Shown here in pieces: positions 32,558 to 44,399 of a stretch of DNA of 64,000 bases. Location: NCBI GenBank assembly GCA_930367215.1, contig OV884057.1, forward strand, positions 104,991,284-105,055,283. Reading direction: 5' to 3'. Both the position numbers and the translations under genes were made by a program. Positions within the stretch are counted from its first letter, which is position 1; every line of letters starts with the position of its first letter. This DNA comes from Pollenia angustigena. Lineage: Eukaryota; Arthropoda; Insecta; Diptera; Polleniidae. Below the pieces are notes generated by a model. The model was not told the DNA's origin, made no database searches, and saw nothing but the letters and a program-made list of their open reading frames with translations.

Positions 32558-33121
32558 TTAACATAAAACAATACTGTGTAAAAATAAATAAAACCTAAAC
32601 ATCGAATTTAAAAATAAATACATTCAAACAAATTAAAAATAGTAAAGTTTTGTTTGTTTTATTTTAAAAATAAAAGAACCGTGTAAATTTGAGGTAACAA
32701 AAGTGACGCGGCTTAGCTCACGGGAGTATATTGCTAGAGCCAAAATAGTTTGGGAACCTTAATTAAACATATCAAAGTCAGTTTTGAGGGGGGTACATCA
32801 ACAACTTTTTTTTTGAGTCGGTCTAATGTACATATATACATATATAACTGGAACTCATACTTTTAAGTTTTGTGAAGATCGGTTCATAATTTACAAAAGT
32901 CCACTTTATTACGCCTAAAACCGTAACGAATAACTATATTGCAGTAAATTTTGGTCTGTCATAGATCCACAAGAGAAGAAACCACTCCGCCAAATTTTGT
33001 GATCGGTTTATAATTTACCATAGGCAGCATATTAAAGGCTAGATTACACTATATCACAAGTCTTGCGTATTCCATAATACTTTGTGAGATAGAAATTTAA
33101 TGAGTTTTAGGGCCGCTCGAC
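32558..33121. other. Unassigned sequence upstream of the Gypsy element
   Basis: No gene and no repeat boundaries are visible. The region is AT-rich with a TACATATATACATATATA run near 32830. The missing 5' part of the Gypsy LTR would be expected here but is not found. Confidence 0.4.
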
Positions 33122-33381
33122 GAGAATAGCTCTTTCCGTATTTGCAGGTTGGTTTGGCTGATCAACAGTGGAACATACTTAGCACACAGGCTTCGTGATG
33201 ACGATGGTTGTCGTTGCTTGTTGTTAAGTGTGTTTGACTGAACATTTAAATAGTTGTTGGTCGCGATTGTGACTGCAATTATTTTAAGGCTTGACTTTTC
33301 ATTTCGTATTTGCAGGAAAAGTATTAAAAGTAAATTTTGTAATTTTTTGCAATAAAGAGAACATTATATTAGACTATTACA
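33122..33381 (+). repeat. Truncated 5' LTR of a Gypsy element
   Basis: The stretch from GAATAGCTCTTTCCGTATTT to ATTAGACTATTACA is about 97% like the end of the LTR at 39345-39594. It ends in CA next to the primer-binding site. The start of the LTR (TGTAGCGG...) is missing here. Confidence 0.8.
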
Positions 33382-33383
33382 AT

Positions 33384-33394
33384 TGGCGCCCAAC
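33384..33394 (+). promoter_or_regulatory. Primer-binding site of the Gypsy element
   Basis: TGGCGCCCAAC lies two bases after the LTR end, a standard Ty3/Gypsy primer-binding site. It marks the first base of minus-strand DNA synthesis. Confidence 0.75.
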
Positions 33395-33511
33395 TAAGTG
33401 GCAGTGAATGCACACATACATATATTGTCGGTGGTGAATATTTTTAAAATATAACGTGGCGGATTTTTTTGGAGCTGTAAGAAGAAGTGAACGTATTGCG
33501 GGAAAAACAAA

Positions 33512-34282
33512 ATGGTTACTTTATCATCTGAGCAGTTTGAACAACTTTTAAGTGCAGTTGGTAGGCCCAACGAGAAATGTGGCTCCTTCAGTACATGTTC
33601 CGCACGGTATGGTGGCGAACGTAATCCAGCAAAAGTTGAGGAGTTTATTGCAGCTATATCGACATTTAAAATGGTTGAGAAAATTTCCGATGGTGATGCG
33701 GTTAATGGAATGCCGATGCTGTTAGAGGGTGATGCTGCAGAATGGTGGCGATGTGTTCGTGTGGACGCTAACAGTTTTGATGATGTGGTGCGTAGATTGC
33801 GTGAGTCGTTTTCGCCTCCAAAACCAGCGTGGAGAATTTACCTTGAAATCAACGAGATTAAGCAGCAGAAAAATGAGCCAACTGATTCCTTTATTCGTAA
33901 AAAACGCGCCTTGTTTTCTCAACTTACAAGTTGCCCGTCGGATTCAGACCAACTTGATATGGTTTTTGGAATGTTGCACGCTAACATTCGTGAACGTCTT
34001 GTTCGCCTTAAATTAAAAACTTTTGATGAGTTATTAGTAGATGCTCCCGAAGCAGAGCATGTAATTAGTGAACGCGGGGCAGTAAACACTGATGTTTCCA
34101 AAATGGTCAGTGGTTCTGAGAGCGGTCCAAAGCGCTGTTCTTTTTGTCGGAAAAAGGACATGCAGTTGAAACCTGTTTTAAAAAACAGGAAATTATTACC
34201 AAACAACAACCGCCAAATATTGATCCTGTCATGCTTAAACCACAATTTGCATGCTAAGGATGTAATACTCCAGGCGTCGTAA
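33512..34282 (+). pseudogene. Gypsy Gag
   Basis: The frame starts MVTLSSEQFEQLLSAV and has the retrotransposon Gag core (LLEGDAAEWWRCVR, then FRRKRALFSQL-like and LDMVFGMLHANIRERL). A zinc knuckle begins CSFCRKK and should continue GHAVETCF, but those residues are in another frame from 34153 on. A one-base shift has therefore destroyed the C-x2-C-x4-H-x4-C motif, and the last 40 codons are out of frame. Confidence 0.8.
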
Positions 34283-34357
34283 GAGCAAATTGTCCAAATT
34301 GCAAAGGAAAAATAATGCTGCCTCACCGATGGCGTTAAGTTTAAACTCAGTGGGCTT

Positions 34358-34711
34358 ATGCCTGGGACGGAAGATTCCAGTGGTAAATGCCCAATGTTTG
34401 GTGTTCCTGGTCAAGCGTACTTTGACTCCGGTGCTAAAAGCAGTGTGGCCAGTACGAAATTAAAGAAAATAATGGACTTTAAAGGCTGTCAATACAAATC
34501 CATTATGTGTAATGTTTCCCTTGCTGATGGTACCTCTTGTGACAGAGAGTGCTTGACAACACAATGTAAAATTGTTATTGGTGGTAGATGTCTGAACATC
34601 AAATTTTTAGTTTTTTCCCGAGGACAAAAGCAATCGAACGTTGATTGGGTCCGATTTTATGGAAGAAGCAGGTATCGTTTTAAGTATGGGGCAAAGATAC
34701 TGGTATTTTGA
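34358..34711 (+). pseudogene. Gypsy aspartic protease
   Basis: The frame contains GVPGQAYFDSGAKSSVAS (34395-34450). FDSGA is the catalytic Asp-Ser/Thr-Gly triplet of a retropepsin. It would cleave the Gag-Pol polyprotein. The frame shifts after about residue 90 and ends at 34711. A further stop and shift lie between here and the RT frame at 34966. Confidence 0.7.
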
Positions 34712-34965
34712 AAATTACCCTGACCAGCAGTTTGATTTTTGCGACTCATGGCCTTTGGACTTGAATCTTCTTGAATCGATAAAGGTTTCAGAAACCTCTT
34801 GCAAAAGAGTCTGATGTGATGGCAGAACCGCTAAAAACCCCACCAAAAAGAATCTGCAGAACGCATATCTCAGCTTTTGAATCGTATGGTCCTGACTACA
34901 ATTAGGAAAGTGATTACTTTTCACATTCGATCCAGGTAATTTTCAGGGATGCTATACCTGTAGAT

Positions 34966-35871
34966 ATGACAACCCCCGAAAGGTCAAAAGATCTCGGACT
35001 GTTTAGTGACGTAGTGTATAATCCACCAAAGGATAATGAGGAGCCAATTTTTTCACCTCTATATGCCTTTGAATATAAAATACTGAAGGCAACTGACGCG
35101 GCGGAATTAAACAATGATCAAAAGACGCAGCTAGACCAGATCCTCATAAAACATCAAACAGTTTTTGGTGGTTTGGGTATACCTTCACCGTATGTCGTAC
35201 ACAAAATAAATACTGGTAACCATGAGCCAATTTCCTTACCCCCTTATCGCCTGTCATATGCGAAGGCTCGTGAACTAAAGAACGAGATAGAAAATATGTT
35301 GGAAAAAGATATCATTGAGGAATGTGAATCTGCCTGGTCGTCTCCCGTGGTTATGGTTCCCAAAAAGGATGGATCAATACGTGTCTGTGTTGATTACAGA
35401 AAATTTAACTCCATCACTGTTCCCGACAGGTATCCATTACCTCGTATGGATGATATGTTATACTCGGCAAAGAGCACAAAATATATGACAACCCTCGATT
35501 TGCAATGTGGCTACTACCAAGTGGAAGTAGCTGAAGAGGATCGTGATAAGACGTGCATTATCACTCCATTTGGAACTTTTCGTTTTAAGAGAATGCCATT
35601 TGGCTTACGAAATGCCCCCGCAATCTTTCAGAGGCTTGTTAATCGTTTTAAATCCAGTATTCCTGACATATTTATTTTTGCCTATCTAGATCTCAACGTG
35701 GTACTGCAACGCCTGTTAATATTTGAATTACGTTTGAATAACGGTAAATGTAAGTTTTGTTGCCCCAGTGTAAAATTTCTTGGACATATTCTCACACCAG
35801 AAGGCATTGCTGTGGATCCGTGCAAAATTTGCTTAGCTTTTGCGTTGAGCGTAAAGAGCCCAGAAATGTAA
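34966..35871 (+). pseudogene. Gypsy reverse transcriptase with damaged active site
   Basis: Motifs in order are IIEECESAWSSPVVMVPKKD, SIRVCVDYRKFNSITV, YPLPRMDDML, TTLDLQCGYYQVEV (first catalytic Asp), FGTFRFKRMPFGLRNAPAIF, and then FAYLD. The second Asp of the YLDD box is missing because a deletion joins YLD straight to LNVVLQRL. Connection sequence with CKFCCPSVKFLGHIL follows. The enzyme could not be active. Confidence 0.85.
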
Positions 35872-35957
35872 AGGTACTAATATCATTCATTCAAACCTGT
35901 TCCTGGTAAAGGCGGTTTATTGACGGGTATGCTGAAATTTCTAGACTCTTAACGAAT

Positions 35958-36476
35958 TTGACTAAGAAAACAGCAGTGTGGAAATGGGAAGCCGAGGAAG
36001 AGAGGGCATATATGCCATATGCTTTTAAGACGGATGCGAGCGCACATGCTCTTGGTGCGGGTTTGCTCCAGGGGGAGGGTCCGGAAGAGCACCCTTTAGA
36101 ATATGCAAGCCGTTTGTTAAGCAACGCTGAACGTAACTACTCCACTACAGAGCGAGAGGCTCTGGCTATAGTGTGGGCCTGTAGCAAATTTCGTGGCTAC
36201 ATAGAAGGAGAAGAAATTAAACTCCAAACGGACCACAACCCCCTGAAGTGGTTGCTCACCTTAAAATCACCAACGGGTAGGCTCGCTAGATGGGGATTAC
36301 AACTCCAACATTACAATTTTACTATCGAGCACATTCCTGGCAAAGCTAATTCTGTAGCTGATATGCTTTCAAGACCTCCATGTGAAGATTATCATCTAGA
36401 AGAGGATGATAAAAATCCTATTTTTGCATTTTTTGTTGACATGCCGGCAAGAAGCGCTACGGAAATTCGAGAGTAG
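35958..36476 (+). pseudogene. Gypsy RNase H
   Basis: The frame has KTDASAHALGAGLLQ (first Asp), NYSTTEREALAIVWACSKFR (Glu), LQTDHNPLKWLL (second Asp) and FTIEHIPGKANSVADMLSR (last Asp). These are the four acidic residues of Ty3/Gypsy RNase H. A short deletion removed the tether between WKWEAEEERA and the domain. The enzyme would remove the RNA strand during reverse transcription. Confidence 0.82.
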
Positions 36477-36479
36477 CAA

Positions 36480-37253
36480 ATGAAGGATGAGTACTTGCGG
36501 GATATAATCACTTCATCAAAAAAACACGATGAAAACTCCCTTCGTTGTATAAACAGATTCTATCTACTTAATGGTGGCATATTGTACTGTTATGCCAATG
36601 ACGATTGTGAAGATGCACAACTAGTCATACCCACCCAGGAACGTAGCAACATTTTAAAGGCATATCATGATGAAAATACCGCAGGCTATTACGGCGTGGA
36701 AAGGACTATCGCTCGCATTGCTAGTAGATATTATTGGCCGGAAATGCGTGGTGAAATTGCTAAGTATGTTAAAACTTGTATTGAGTGCCAGCGCTTTAAG
36801 GCAGCAAATATGAGACCTACCGGTCTTTTGCAGACAACAAGTAGTAGGCAACGATTTGGAGTAGTTACTGTGGACTTATTTGGTACTTTACCACAGACTT
36901 CAGATGCCTATCGCTGGATATTAATTGCAGAGGATGATGCCAGTCGGTGGATAGAAATCTTTAAACTTCAAGAGGCGACCGTAGAGGCGTACGCTAAAAT
37001 TCTCATAGATGAAATCTTTGTGCGCTACGGACTTCCTAGACGCATTAAATCTGACAATGGCGTACAATTCGTATCCGCTGTAATGCAGCAAGTGACGTTT
37101 TGCCTTGGAATACAACAACAATGTACACCAGTGTACCACCCTGAGGCAAATCCAGTGGAACGAAAAAACAGAGATCTAAAGGGCCAATTGGCAATTCTGG
37201 TACAGCATAAATATGATAATTGGGATCAAAGTCTAGCCGCCGTTTTGCGATGA
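36480..37253 (+). pseudogene. Gypsy integrase, zinc and core domains
   Basis: The zinc region has YHDENTAGYYG and CIECQRFK. The usual second His (GHYG) is Tyr here. The DDE core shows VVTVDLFGTLP (D), IKSDNGVQFVSAV (D) and VERKNRDLKGQL (E). The frame ends at 37253 and continues in another frame through 37630 with AYLTFGREI and the GPY/F-like GPYIITRNIG. Integrase would join the cDNA to host DNA; this copy is broken by the shift and probably by the His change. Confidence 0.82.
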
Positions 37254-37779
37254 ATACCGCGAAATGCCAGAGTACCGGTTACAGTGCAGCCTACCTCACC
37301 TTTGGTAGAGAGATAAGTACCATCGATGATGTTGGAGACGATGTGAGAGCAATGGTTGAGTCCGAGAGTTTCATCTCAGAGGTATCACCATACATAAAGA
37401 CGATAGCGGATATTTACAAATACGCAAAAGAAGCCGAAGCGAAAACGCAGGACAAAAACAAAGTCTATGCTGATCAACAGAGCAGACCCCAACCAAAATT
37501 TGATGTTGGTACTGAGGTACTGATCACAACTCACGTTCTAAGTAACATAACATCAAAATTCGTTCCTAAGCGAGATGGGCCCTATATCATAACCAGAAAT
37601 ATTGGGTCAGCATCATATGAAGTGTCCTGACAATATGAAGATTCCACTCGGTACCTATCATGCATCCGCATTGACATTGTACAAGGGTACCAACAGCCAG
37701 CAGCCTCTAATGCCAGTTCATCCCATTAAGAGACGTGGACCACTCGGGTCGAGGTCAGGTGCGCCAAAGGGGGAGTCTC

Positions 37780-39594
37780 TGTAGCGGATGATATTTTATT
37801 TGTATTGAGAATTATATTATTTTTGTCATTTTTAGTTATTTTGTAAAATTTCCTAACGACTGCTATATTTTTGTTCGTCACTAACATGTGTGACAGAATA
37901 TTAGTAAAAGACTGCAGAGAGGAAAAAGCTCTCTCATCTATATATAAATCGGCTAAGGCAAAACAGTTAAGAACACTTTCCTCCTCTGTATGTCAACCGA
38001 TTTGAACAAAATATACACCATTTGAGAGGTATTTACTCAAAGAAGTGCACAATGTATATTTTATTAAAATCTGTTCAATAATTTCAGAGTTATACGCGTT
38101 CGAAATTGCTACTAACACAAATGCAAAATAATAAATAAATTTTTTTTTCAATTATCAAATAATAAAAAGTTAGGGTGATCGATTATTCGACATTTTCAGA
38201 AACCGGTTTTCGAATATTTCGACTATATAAATCTTATGTATAAACCGACACAGGCCGACAGTTAGATATACTATATTTTCTTGACATTAAAAAAAATTAT
38301 GGCCGAATTTCGACCATTAGGCTATATAAATCGGCTAAGGCAAAACAGTTAAGAACACTTTCCTCCTCCGTATGTCAACCGATTTGAACAAAATATATAC
38401 CATTTAAGAGGTATTTACTCAAAGAAGTGCACAATGTATATTTTATTAAAATCTGTTCAATAATTTCAGAGTTATAAGCGTTCAAAATTGCAACTAACAT
38501 AAATGCAAAATAAATAAATAAAAATTTATTTTCAATTATCAAATAATACAAAATTAGGGTGATCGATTATTCGACATTTTTCAGAAACCGGTTTTCGAAT
38601 ATTTCGACTATATAAATCAGACCAGGCAAAACAGTTAAGAACGCTTTCTTCCTTTGTTTGTCAACCGAACCTCTATGGGGAGAAAAAAGGGGAAATATGG
38701 GAAACTAAATTTCTTTTCTTTGTACTTTTCTGTGCATCATGTGATCATTTTTTAATTTTCTATAATATTGAACTTAGAAACATAATATTATAGGTGTAGG
38801 ATCCTGAGTGAGTGATAACGTATAAGATAAAAAATGCTGGTATTTTTGGTTTTTCATCTGGAACTTTTTGAATTTTCGTTAATATTCGACCTAGGAAGAT
38901 AGAATTATAAATTAAACTGGGTGAATAAGAACATGTAAGGGGAGCTTTTTGGTACTTTTCGTTCTACATCTGGTACTTTGATTAATTTTCGTTAATATTA
39001 GACATAGAAACATAAAATGAAACCTGCTACGTCCTGAGTGGATGACAATATAGGAGACTTTTTGATACTTTTTGTTTTTCAATTGGTATTTTTTATACTG
39101 AACTTACAAAATTAAATTCAATCACGTTGAAGATAAAATATGAACCGGAGGTTGGTCCCTCGCCAAATCGATCCTCTTTGAAGGAAAAAATAAATGCTCG
39201 AAACAAATAAATTCATATATACTTAGATGAATTATGTTTTCTTCATATTTACAAAAAAAATTTATGGTCGAATTTTGACCATAAGGCGAACACTAGTTTG
39301 ATTAAAAGCTCATGGCTTTTTTGTATAAAAGCAGAACAACCAACAAGAATAGCTCATTCCGTATTTGCAGGTTGGTTTGGCTGGTCAACAGTTGAACATA
39401 CTAAGCACACAGGCTTCGTGATGACGATGGTTGTCGTTGCTTTTTGTTAAGTGTGTTTGACTGAACATTTAAATAGTTGTTGGTCGCGATGGTGACTGCA
39501 ATTATTTTAATGCTTGACTTTTCATTCCGTATTTGCAGGAAAAGTATGAAAAGTAAATTTTGTAATTTTTTGCAATAAAGAGAACATTATATTA
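37780..39594 (+). repeat. 3' LTR of the Gypsy element, interrupted by a Helitron
   Basis: The LTR starts TGTAGCGGATGATATTTTAT right after the purine tract and is cut at 37936 by a Helitron that ends at 39296. It resumes TTTGATTAAAAGCTCATGGC and runs to ACATTATATTA. The last ten bases expected from the 5' LTR (GACTATTACA) are absent. Without the Helitron it is about 455 bp. Confidence 0.8.
37937..39296 (+). mobile_element. Non-autonomous Helitron, copy 2 (composite), in the Gypsy LTR
   Basis: It has A|TCTATATATAAATCGGC at the left and hairpin GGTCGAATTTTGACC plus ATAAGGCGAACACTAG|T at the right. Inside, a decayed end (GGCCGAATTTCGACCATTAGG, 38300-38319) abuts a second start (TATATAAATCGGCTAAGGC, 38324), so two units are joined head to tail. 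AGAAACCGGTTTTCGAATAT also recurs at 38199 and 38584. Confidence 0.78.
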
Positions 39595-40436
39595 ACTCGA
39601 GAACCATTCAACCGATTTTCACGATTTCTACTGACCATTTTGGATGAACCCACTTTTCTCTGACGATTTTTTTAAAATTTGATTTTAACTTCAAAAGATT
39701 TTGCTATTCGTGCTTAATTCCCAGTTTTTATTCTTGACAAAAACCCTTGAAATTTATTGTTGATGGGATAAGCTATTCCTATGCATTTCACTGGTTGCTT
39801 AGGCCAGATCATCAGGAAACTTCATCCATAAAGATTTTAGACAAACTAAAGATATTAAACCAAATAAAACTGTTAAACGTATAAGAATTATAGCAACAGT
39901 TCTACTTGTAACAATATCAAAGCTTGAACAAAACACATCAACAATAAACAACAGTGGGTTTATCTCATCTTACATTCCCCACTACAATTACTTGAAATTC
40001 TCTCAACATTAATTGTAGTTGTACGTAGGTTAAGAAAAACAAAATAAAAACAACAACGAATAGCAAAATCTTTTGAAATTAAAATTGAGTATTCCCAAAA
40101 ATTGAAATTACTTTTTGATAATTTGATTTTTTTTTAATATTTAAGTGGTATTTTTCCATATTCCATTGAGCTTACACCCTGACACTGCCTAGTTTGGCTG
40201 TCATAAATCAGCAACGATTTCTACTGATTGACGAACCCACTTTTCTCTGGATTTTTTTTAACCTACATATATCTATATAAATATTTATAAAATCATATCC
40301 AAAAGATCTCTTCATTTTCATTTCAGGCGTTGCCACTAAATCCCTTGATTTTTAATTTCCGCCGTTGCTTACTTTCGTTGCTATCTTGGCACACGTTTTA
40401 TTTTCCACTTTTGTAAGCGTCACAAGCAGCGTTCAA
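39595..40436. other. Flank of the Gypsy LTR; inverted repeat, no gene
   Basis: TTTTAACTTCAAAAGATTTT plus GCTATTCGT (39690-39720) recurs inverted as ACGAATAGCAAAATCTTTTG plus AAATTAAAAT (40056-40086), enclosing about 340 bp. The phrase CGATTTCTACTGA...AACCCACTTTTCTCTG occurs twice in direct orientation (39625 and 40213). This suggests a small DNA element nested in another repeat. Confidence 0.5.
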
Positions 40437-43400
40437 ACAAATACGCAAAAGAAGCCGAAGCGAAAACGCAGGACAAAAACAAAGTCTATGCTGATCAACA
40501 GAGCAGACCCCAACCAAAATTTGATGTTGGTACTGAGGTACTGATCACAACTCACGTTCTAAGTAACATAACATCAAAATTCGTTCCTAAGCGAGATGGG
40601 CCCTATATCATAACCAGAAATATTGGGTCAGCATCATATGAAGTGTCCTGACAATATGAAGATTCCACTCGGTACCTATCATGCATCCGCATTGACATTG
40701 TACAAGGGTACCAACAGCCAGCAGCCTCTAATGCCAGTTCATCCCATTAAGAGACGTGGACCACTCGGGTCGAGGTCAGGTGCGCCAAAGGGGGAGTCTC
40801 TGTAGCGGATGATATTTTATTTGTATTGAGAATTATATTATTTTTGTCATTTTTAGTTATTTTGTAAAATTTCCTAACGACTGCTATATTTTTGTTCGTC
40901 ACTAACATGTGTGACAGAATATTAGTAAAAGACTGCAGAGAGGAAAAAGCTCTCTCATCTATATATAAATCGGCTAAGGCAAAACAGTTAAGAACACTTT
41001 CCTCCTCTGTATGTCAACCGATTTGAACAAAATATACACCATTTGAGAGGTATTTACTCAAAGAAGTGCACAATGTATATTTTATTAAAATCTGTTCAAT
41101 GATTTCAGAGTTATACGCGTTCGAAATTGCTACTAACACAAATGCAAAATAATAAATAAATTTTTTTTTCAATTATCAAATAATAAAAAGTTAGGGTGAT
41201 CGATTATTCGACATTTTCAGAAACCGGTTTTCGAATATTTCGACTATATAAATCTTATGTATAAACCGACACAGGCCGACAGTTAGATATACTATATTTT
41301 CTTGACATTAAAAAAAATTATGGCCGAATTTCGACCATTAGGCTATATAAATCGGCTAAGGCAAAACAGTTAAGAACACTTTCCTCCTCCGTATGTCAAC
41401 CGATTTGAACAAAATATATACCATTTAAGAGGTATTTACTCAAAGAAGTGCACAATGTATATTTTATTAAAATCTGTTCAATAATTTCAGAGTTATAAGC
41501 GTTCAAAATTGCAACTAACATAAATGCAAAATAAATAAATAAAAATTTATTTTCAATTATCAAATAATACAAAATTAGGGTGATCGATTATTCGACATTT
41601 TTCAGAAACCGGTTTTCGAATATTTCGACTATATAAATCAGACCAGGCAAAACAGTTAAGAACGCTTTCTTCCTTTGTTTGTCAACCGAACCTCTATGGG
41701 GAGAAAAAAGGGGAAATATGGGAAACTAAATTTCTTTTCTTTGTACTTTTCTGTGCATCATGTGATCATTTTTTAATTTTCTATAATATTGAACTTAGAA
41801 ACATAATATTATAGGTGTAGGATCCTGAGTGAGTGATAACGTATAAGATAAAAAATGCTGGTATTTTTGGTTTTTCATCTGGAACTTTTTGAATTTTCGT
41901 TAATATTCGACCTAGGAAGATAGAATTATAAATTAAACTGGGTGAATAAGAACATGTAAGGGGAGCTTTTTGGTACTTTTCGTTCTACATCTGGTACTTT
42001 GATTAATTTTCGTTAATATTAGACATAGAAACATAAAATGAAACCTGCTACGTCCTGAGTGGATGACAATATAGGAGACTTTTTGATACTTTTTGTTTTT
42101 CAATTGGTATTTTTTATACTGAACTTACAAAATTAAATTCAATCACGTTGAAGATAAAATATGAACCGGAGGTTGGTCCCTCGCCAAATCGATCCTCTTT
42201 GAAGGAAAAAATAAATGCTCGAAACAAATAAATTCATATATACTTAGATGAATTATGTTTTCTTCATATTTACAAAAAAAATTTATGGTCGAATTTTGAC
42301 CATAAGGCGAATACTAGTTTGATTAAAAGCTCATGGCTTTTTTGTATAAAAGCAGAACAACCAACAAGAATAGCTCATTCCGTATTTGCAGGTTGGTTTG
42401 GCTGGTCAACAGTTGAACATACTAAGCACACAGGCTTCGTGATGACGATGGTTGTCGTTGCTTTTTGTTAAGTGTGTTTGACTGAACATTTAAATAGTTG
42501 TTGGTCGCGATGGTGACTGCAATTATTTTAATGCTTGACTTTTCATTCCGTATTTGCAGGAAAAGTATGAAAAGTAAATTTTGTAATTTTTTGCAATAAA
42601 GAGAACATTATATTAACTCGAGAACCATTCAACCGATTTTCACGATTTCTACTGACCATTTTGGATGAACCCACTTTTCTCTGACGATTTTTTTAAAATT
42701 TGATTTTAACTTCAAAAGATTTTGCTATTCGTGCTTAATTCCCAGTTTTTATTCTTGACAAAAACCCTTGAAATTTATTGTTGATGGGATAAGCTATTCC
42801 TATGCATTTCACTGGTTGCTTAGGCCAGATCATCAGGAAACTTCATCCATAAAGATTTTAGACAAACTAAAGATATTAAACCAAATAAAACTGTTAAACG
42901 TATAAGAATTATAGCAACAGTTCTACTTGTAACAATACAAAGCTTGAACAAAACACATCAACAATAAACAACAGTGGGTTTATATCATCTTACATTCCCC
43001 ACTATAATTACTTGAAATTCTCTCAACATTAATTGTAGTTGTACGTAGGTTAAGAAAAACAAAATAAAAACAACAACGAATAGCAAAATCTTTTGAAATT
43101 AAAATTGAGTATTCCCAAAAATTGAAATTACTTTTTGATAATTTGATTTTTTTTTAATATTTAAGTGGTATTTTTCCATATTCCATTGAGCTTACACCCT
43201 GACACTGCCTAGTTTGGCTGTCATAAATCAGCAACGATTTCTACTGATTGACGAACCCACTTTTCTCTGGATTTTTTTTAACCTATATCTATATAAATAT
43301 TTATAAAATCATATCCAAAAGATCTCTTCATTTTCATTTCAGGCGTTGCCACTAAATCCCTTGATTTTTAATTTCCGCCGTTGCTTACTTTCGTTGCTAT

Positions 43401-43452
43401 CTTGGCACACGTTTTATTTTCCACTTTTGTAAGCGTCACAAGCAGCGTTCGA
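40437..43452 (+). repeat. Tandem duplication, unit 2
   Basis: Nearly identical to 37416-40436 and in the same orientation. It contains the integrase tail, a second LTR (40801-42615), a second copy of the Helitron and the same flank. Its right edge runs into unique sequence ACAAATCAGCTGATTTTG. Confidence 0.9.
40958..42317 (+). mobile_element. Helitron copy 2 repeated by the tandem duplication
   Basis: It is offset by 3,021 bp from the Helitron at 37937-39296 and has the same ends. It arose by the duplication and is not an independent insertion. Confidence 0.8.
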
Positions 43453-43681
43453 ACAAATCAGCTGATTTTGACAAATTAAATTTTATTTTTACTTGTGCTG
43501 CCTTGCATGTAACTTGAAACGTAGAACGCAAGTAAGGTTATAAAATCATGCGCTGCGTGGAGGCGAAAACGCAGGGTATGGACCTCCAGCTTAAGACTAT
43601 TAAAGTATAAAAGCTTTTGTGGATTGTAATTAGGCTTAGAATACACATTCGAATAATATGAAAATTTATATAATAAATATT

Positions 43682-44205
43682 CACCTCTATCGCGAATGTT
43701 ATGGGAATATGATACATGGGATCAAACCTAAATTCCCATCCCCAACAAATTGGTATCGCAAATATTTTGGGAGTAAAAATTCCTATTGTGAATTATTTTT
43801 CAGTGCTTTGTAAACAAAAGTCTTTATTGTGAGTAACTTGTCAGTGCCTGTATTGTGAAAGAAAAATATACAAAATAAAATACTAATAAAAATATGATAA
43901 AATAAGTAATAAATAGTGTTTATCTTAATTTCCTTTATGTAAACTCCTTCAATAAGAGGAAAAAGTAATTTAATTTAGTCCTACTTTAGAATACAAATTA
44001 AAATTTACATGTTCCCTTCTCGTTCACATCAACACTTGTTGGGAATTTATTTATTAAAAAATTTCGCGGGAGTAAACATTGGCGATGTCAAATTTTTTAA
44101 GTTTGGCAATTCATTTCCAAAAATCTTGTTATGGGAATCATTCACAATACGAAATAAAAAAATATGGGAATATTTTCATGGGAGTAGTTGTTTGCGATAG
44201 GGGTG
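43682..44205. mobile_element. 524-bp MITE with possible ATT target duplication
   Basis: The ends CACCTCTATCGCGAATGTTA and, reverse-complemented, CACCCCTATCGCAAACAACT are imperfect inverted repeats flanked by ATT (43679-43681, 44206-44208). ATGGGAAT/ATTCCCAT words occur many times inside in both orientations. No transposase is present. Confidence 0.6.
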
Positions 44206-44399
44206 ATTACTCACCATGAGAAATAAATTCCCAGATTTTATTACTTCTTCTTTAGAGAAACAGACGTCAGTATTTAAATTCATCGCGGTTTGACCTACGT
44301 TAAATTATTGACCGACAATCAGAAAGCTTTATGATTTTATTTTTAGTCATATAAAACTTAATTTAAGAAAATCTTAGTAAAATATCTCGATTCGAAACA

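Larger units (their letters stand above)
33382..37779 (+). mobile_element. Ty3/Gypsy retrotransposon, internal region (defective)
   Basis: In order on the plus strand it has a PBS, gag, protease, RT, RNase H, integrase with a GPY/F-type end (KRDGPYIITRNIG, about 37574-37612), and a purine tract (AAAGGGGGAG, 37766-37775) just before the 3' LTR. There is no envelope frame. Frameshifts, stops and internal deletions affect every domain. The upstream LTR is truncated and the downstream LTR carries a Helitron and is duplicated. Confidence 0.85.
37416..40436 (+). repeat. Tandem duplication, unit 1
   Basis: It runs from ACAAATACGCAAAAG in the integrase tail through the 3' LTR (with its Helitron) to genomic flank ending AAGCAGCGTTCAA. 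The same 3,021-bp stretch follows directly as unit 2 with only a handful of differences (for example TAATTTCAG against TGATTTCAG, and TATCTCATC against TATATCATC). The junction has the 6-bp word ACAAAT shared by both break ends. Confidence 0.9.
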
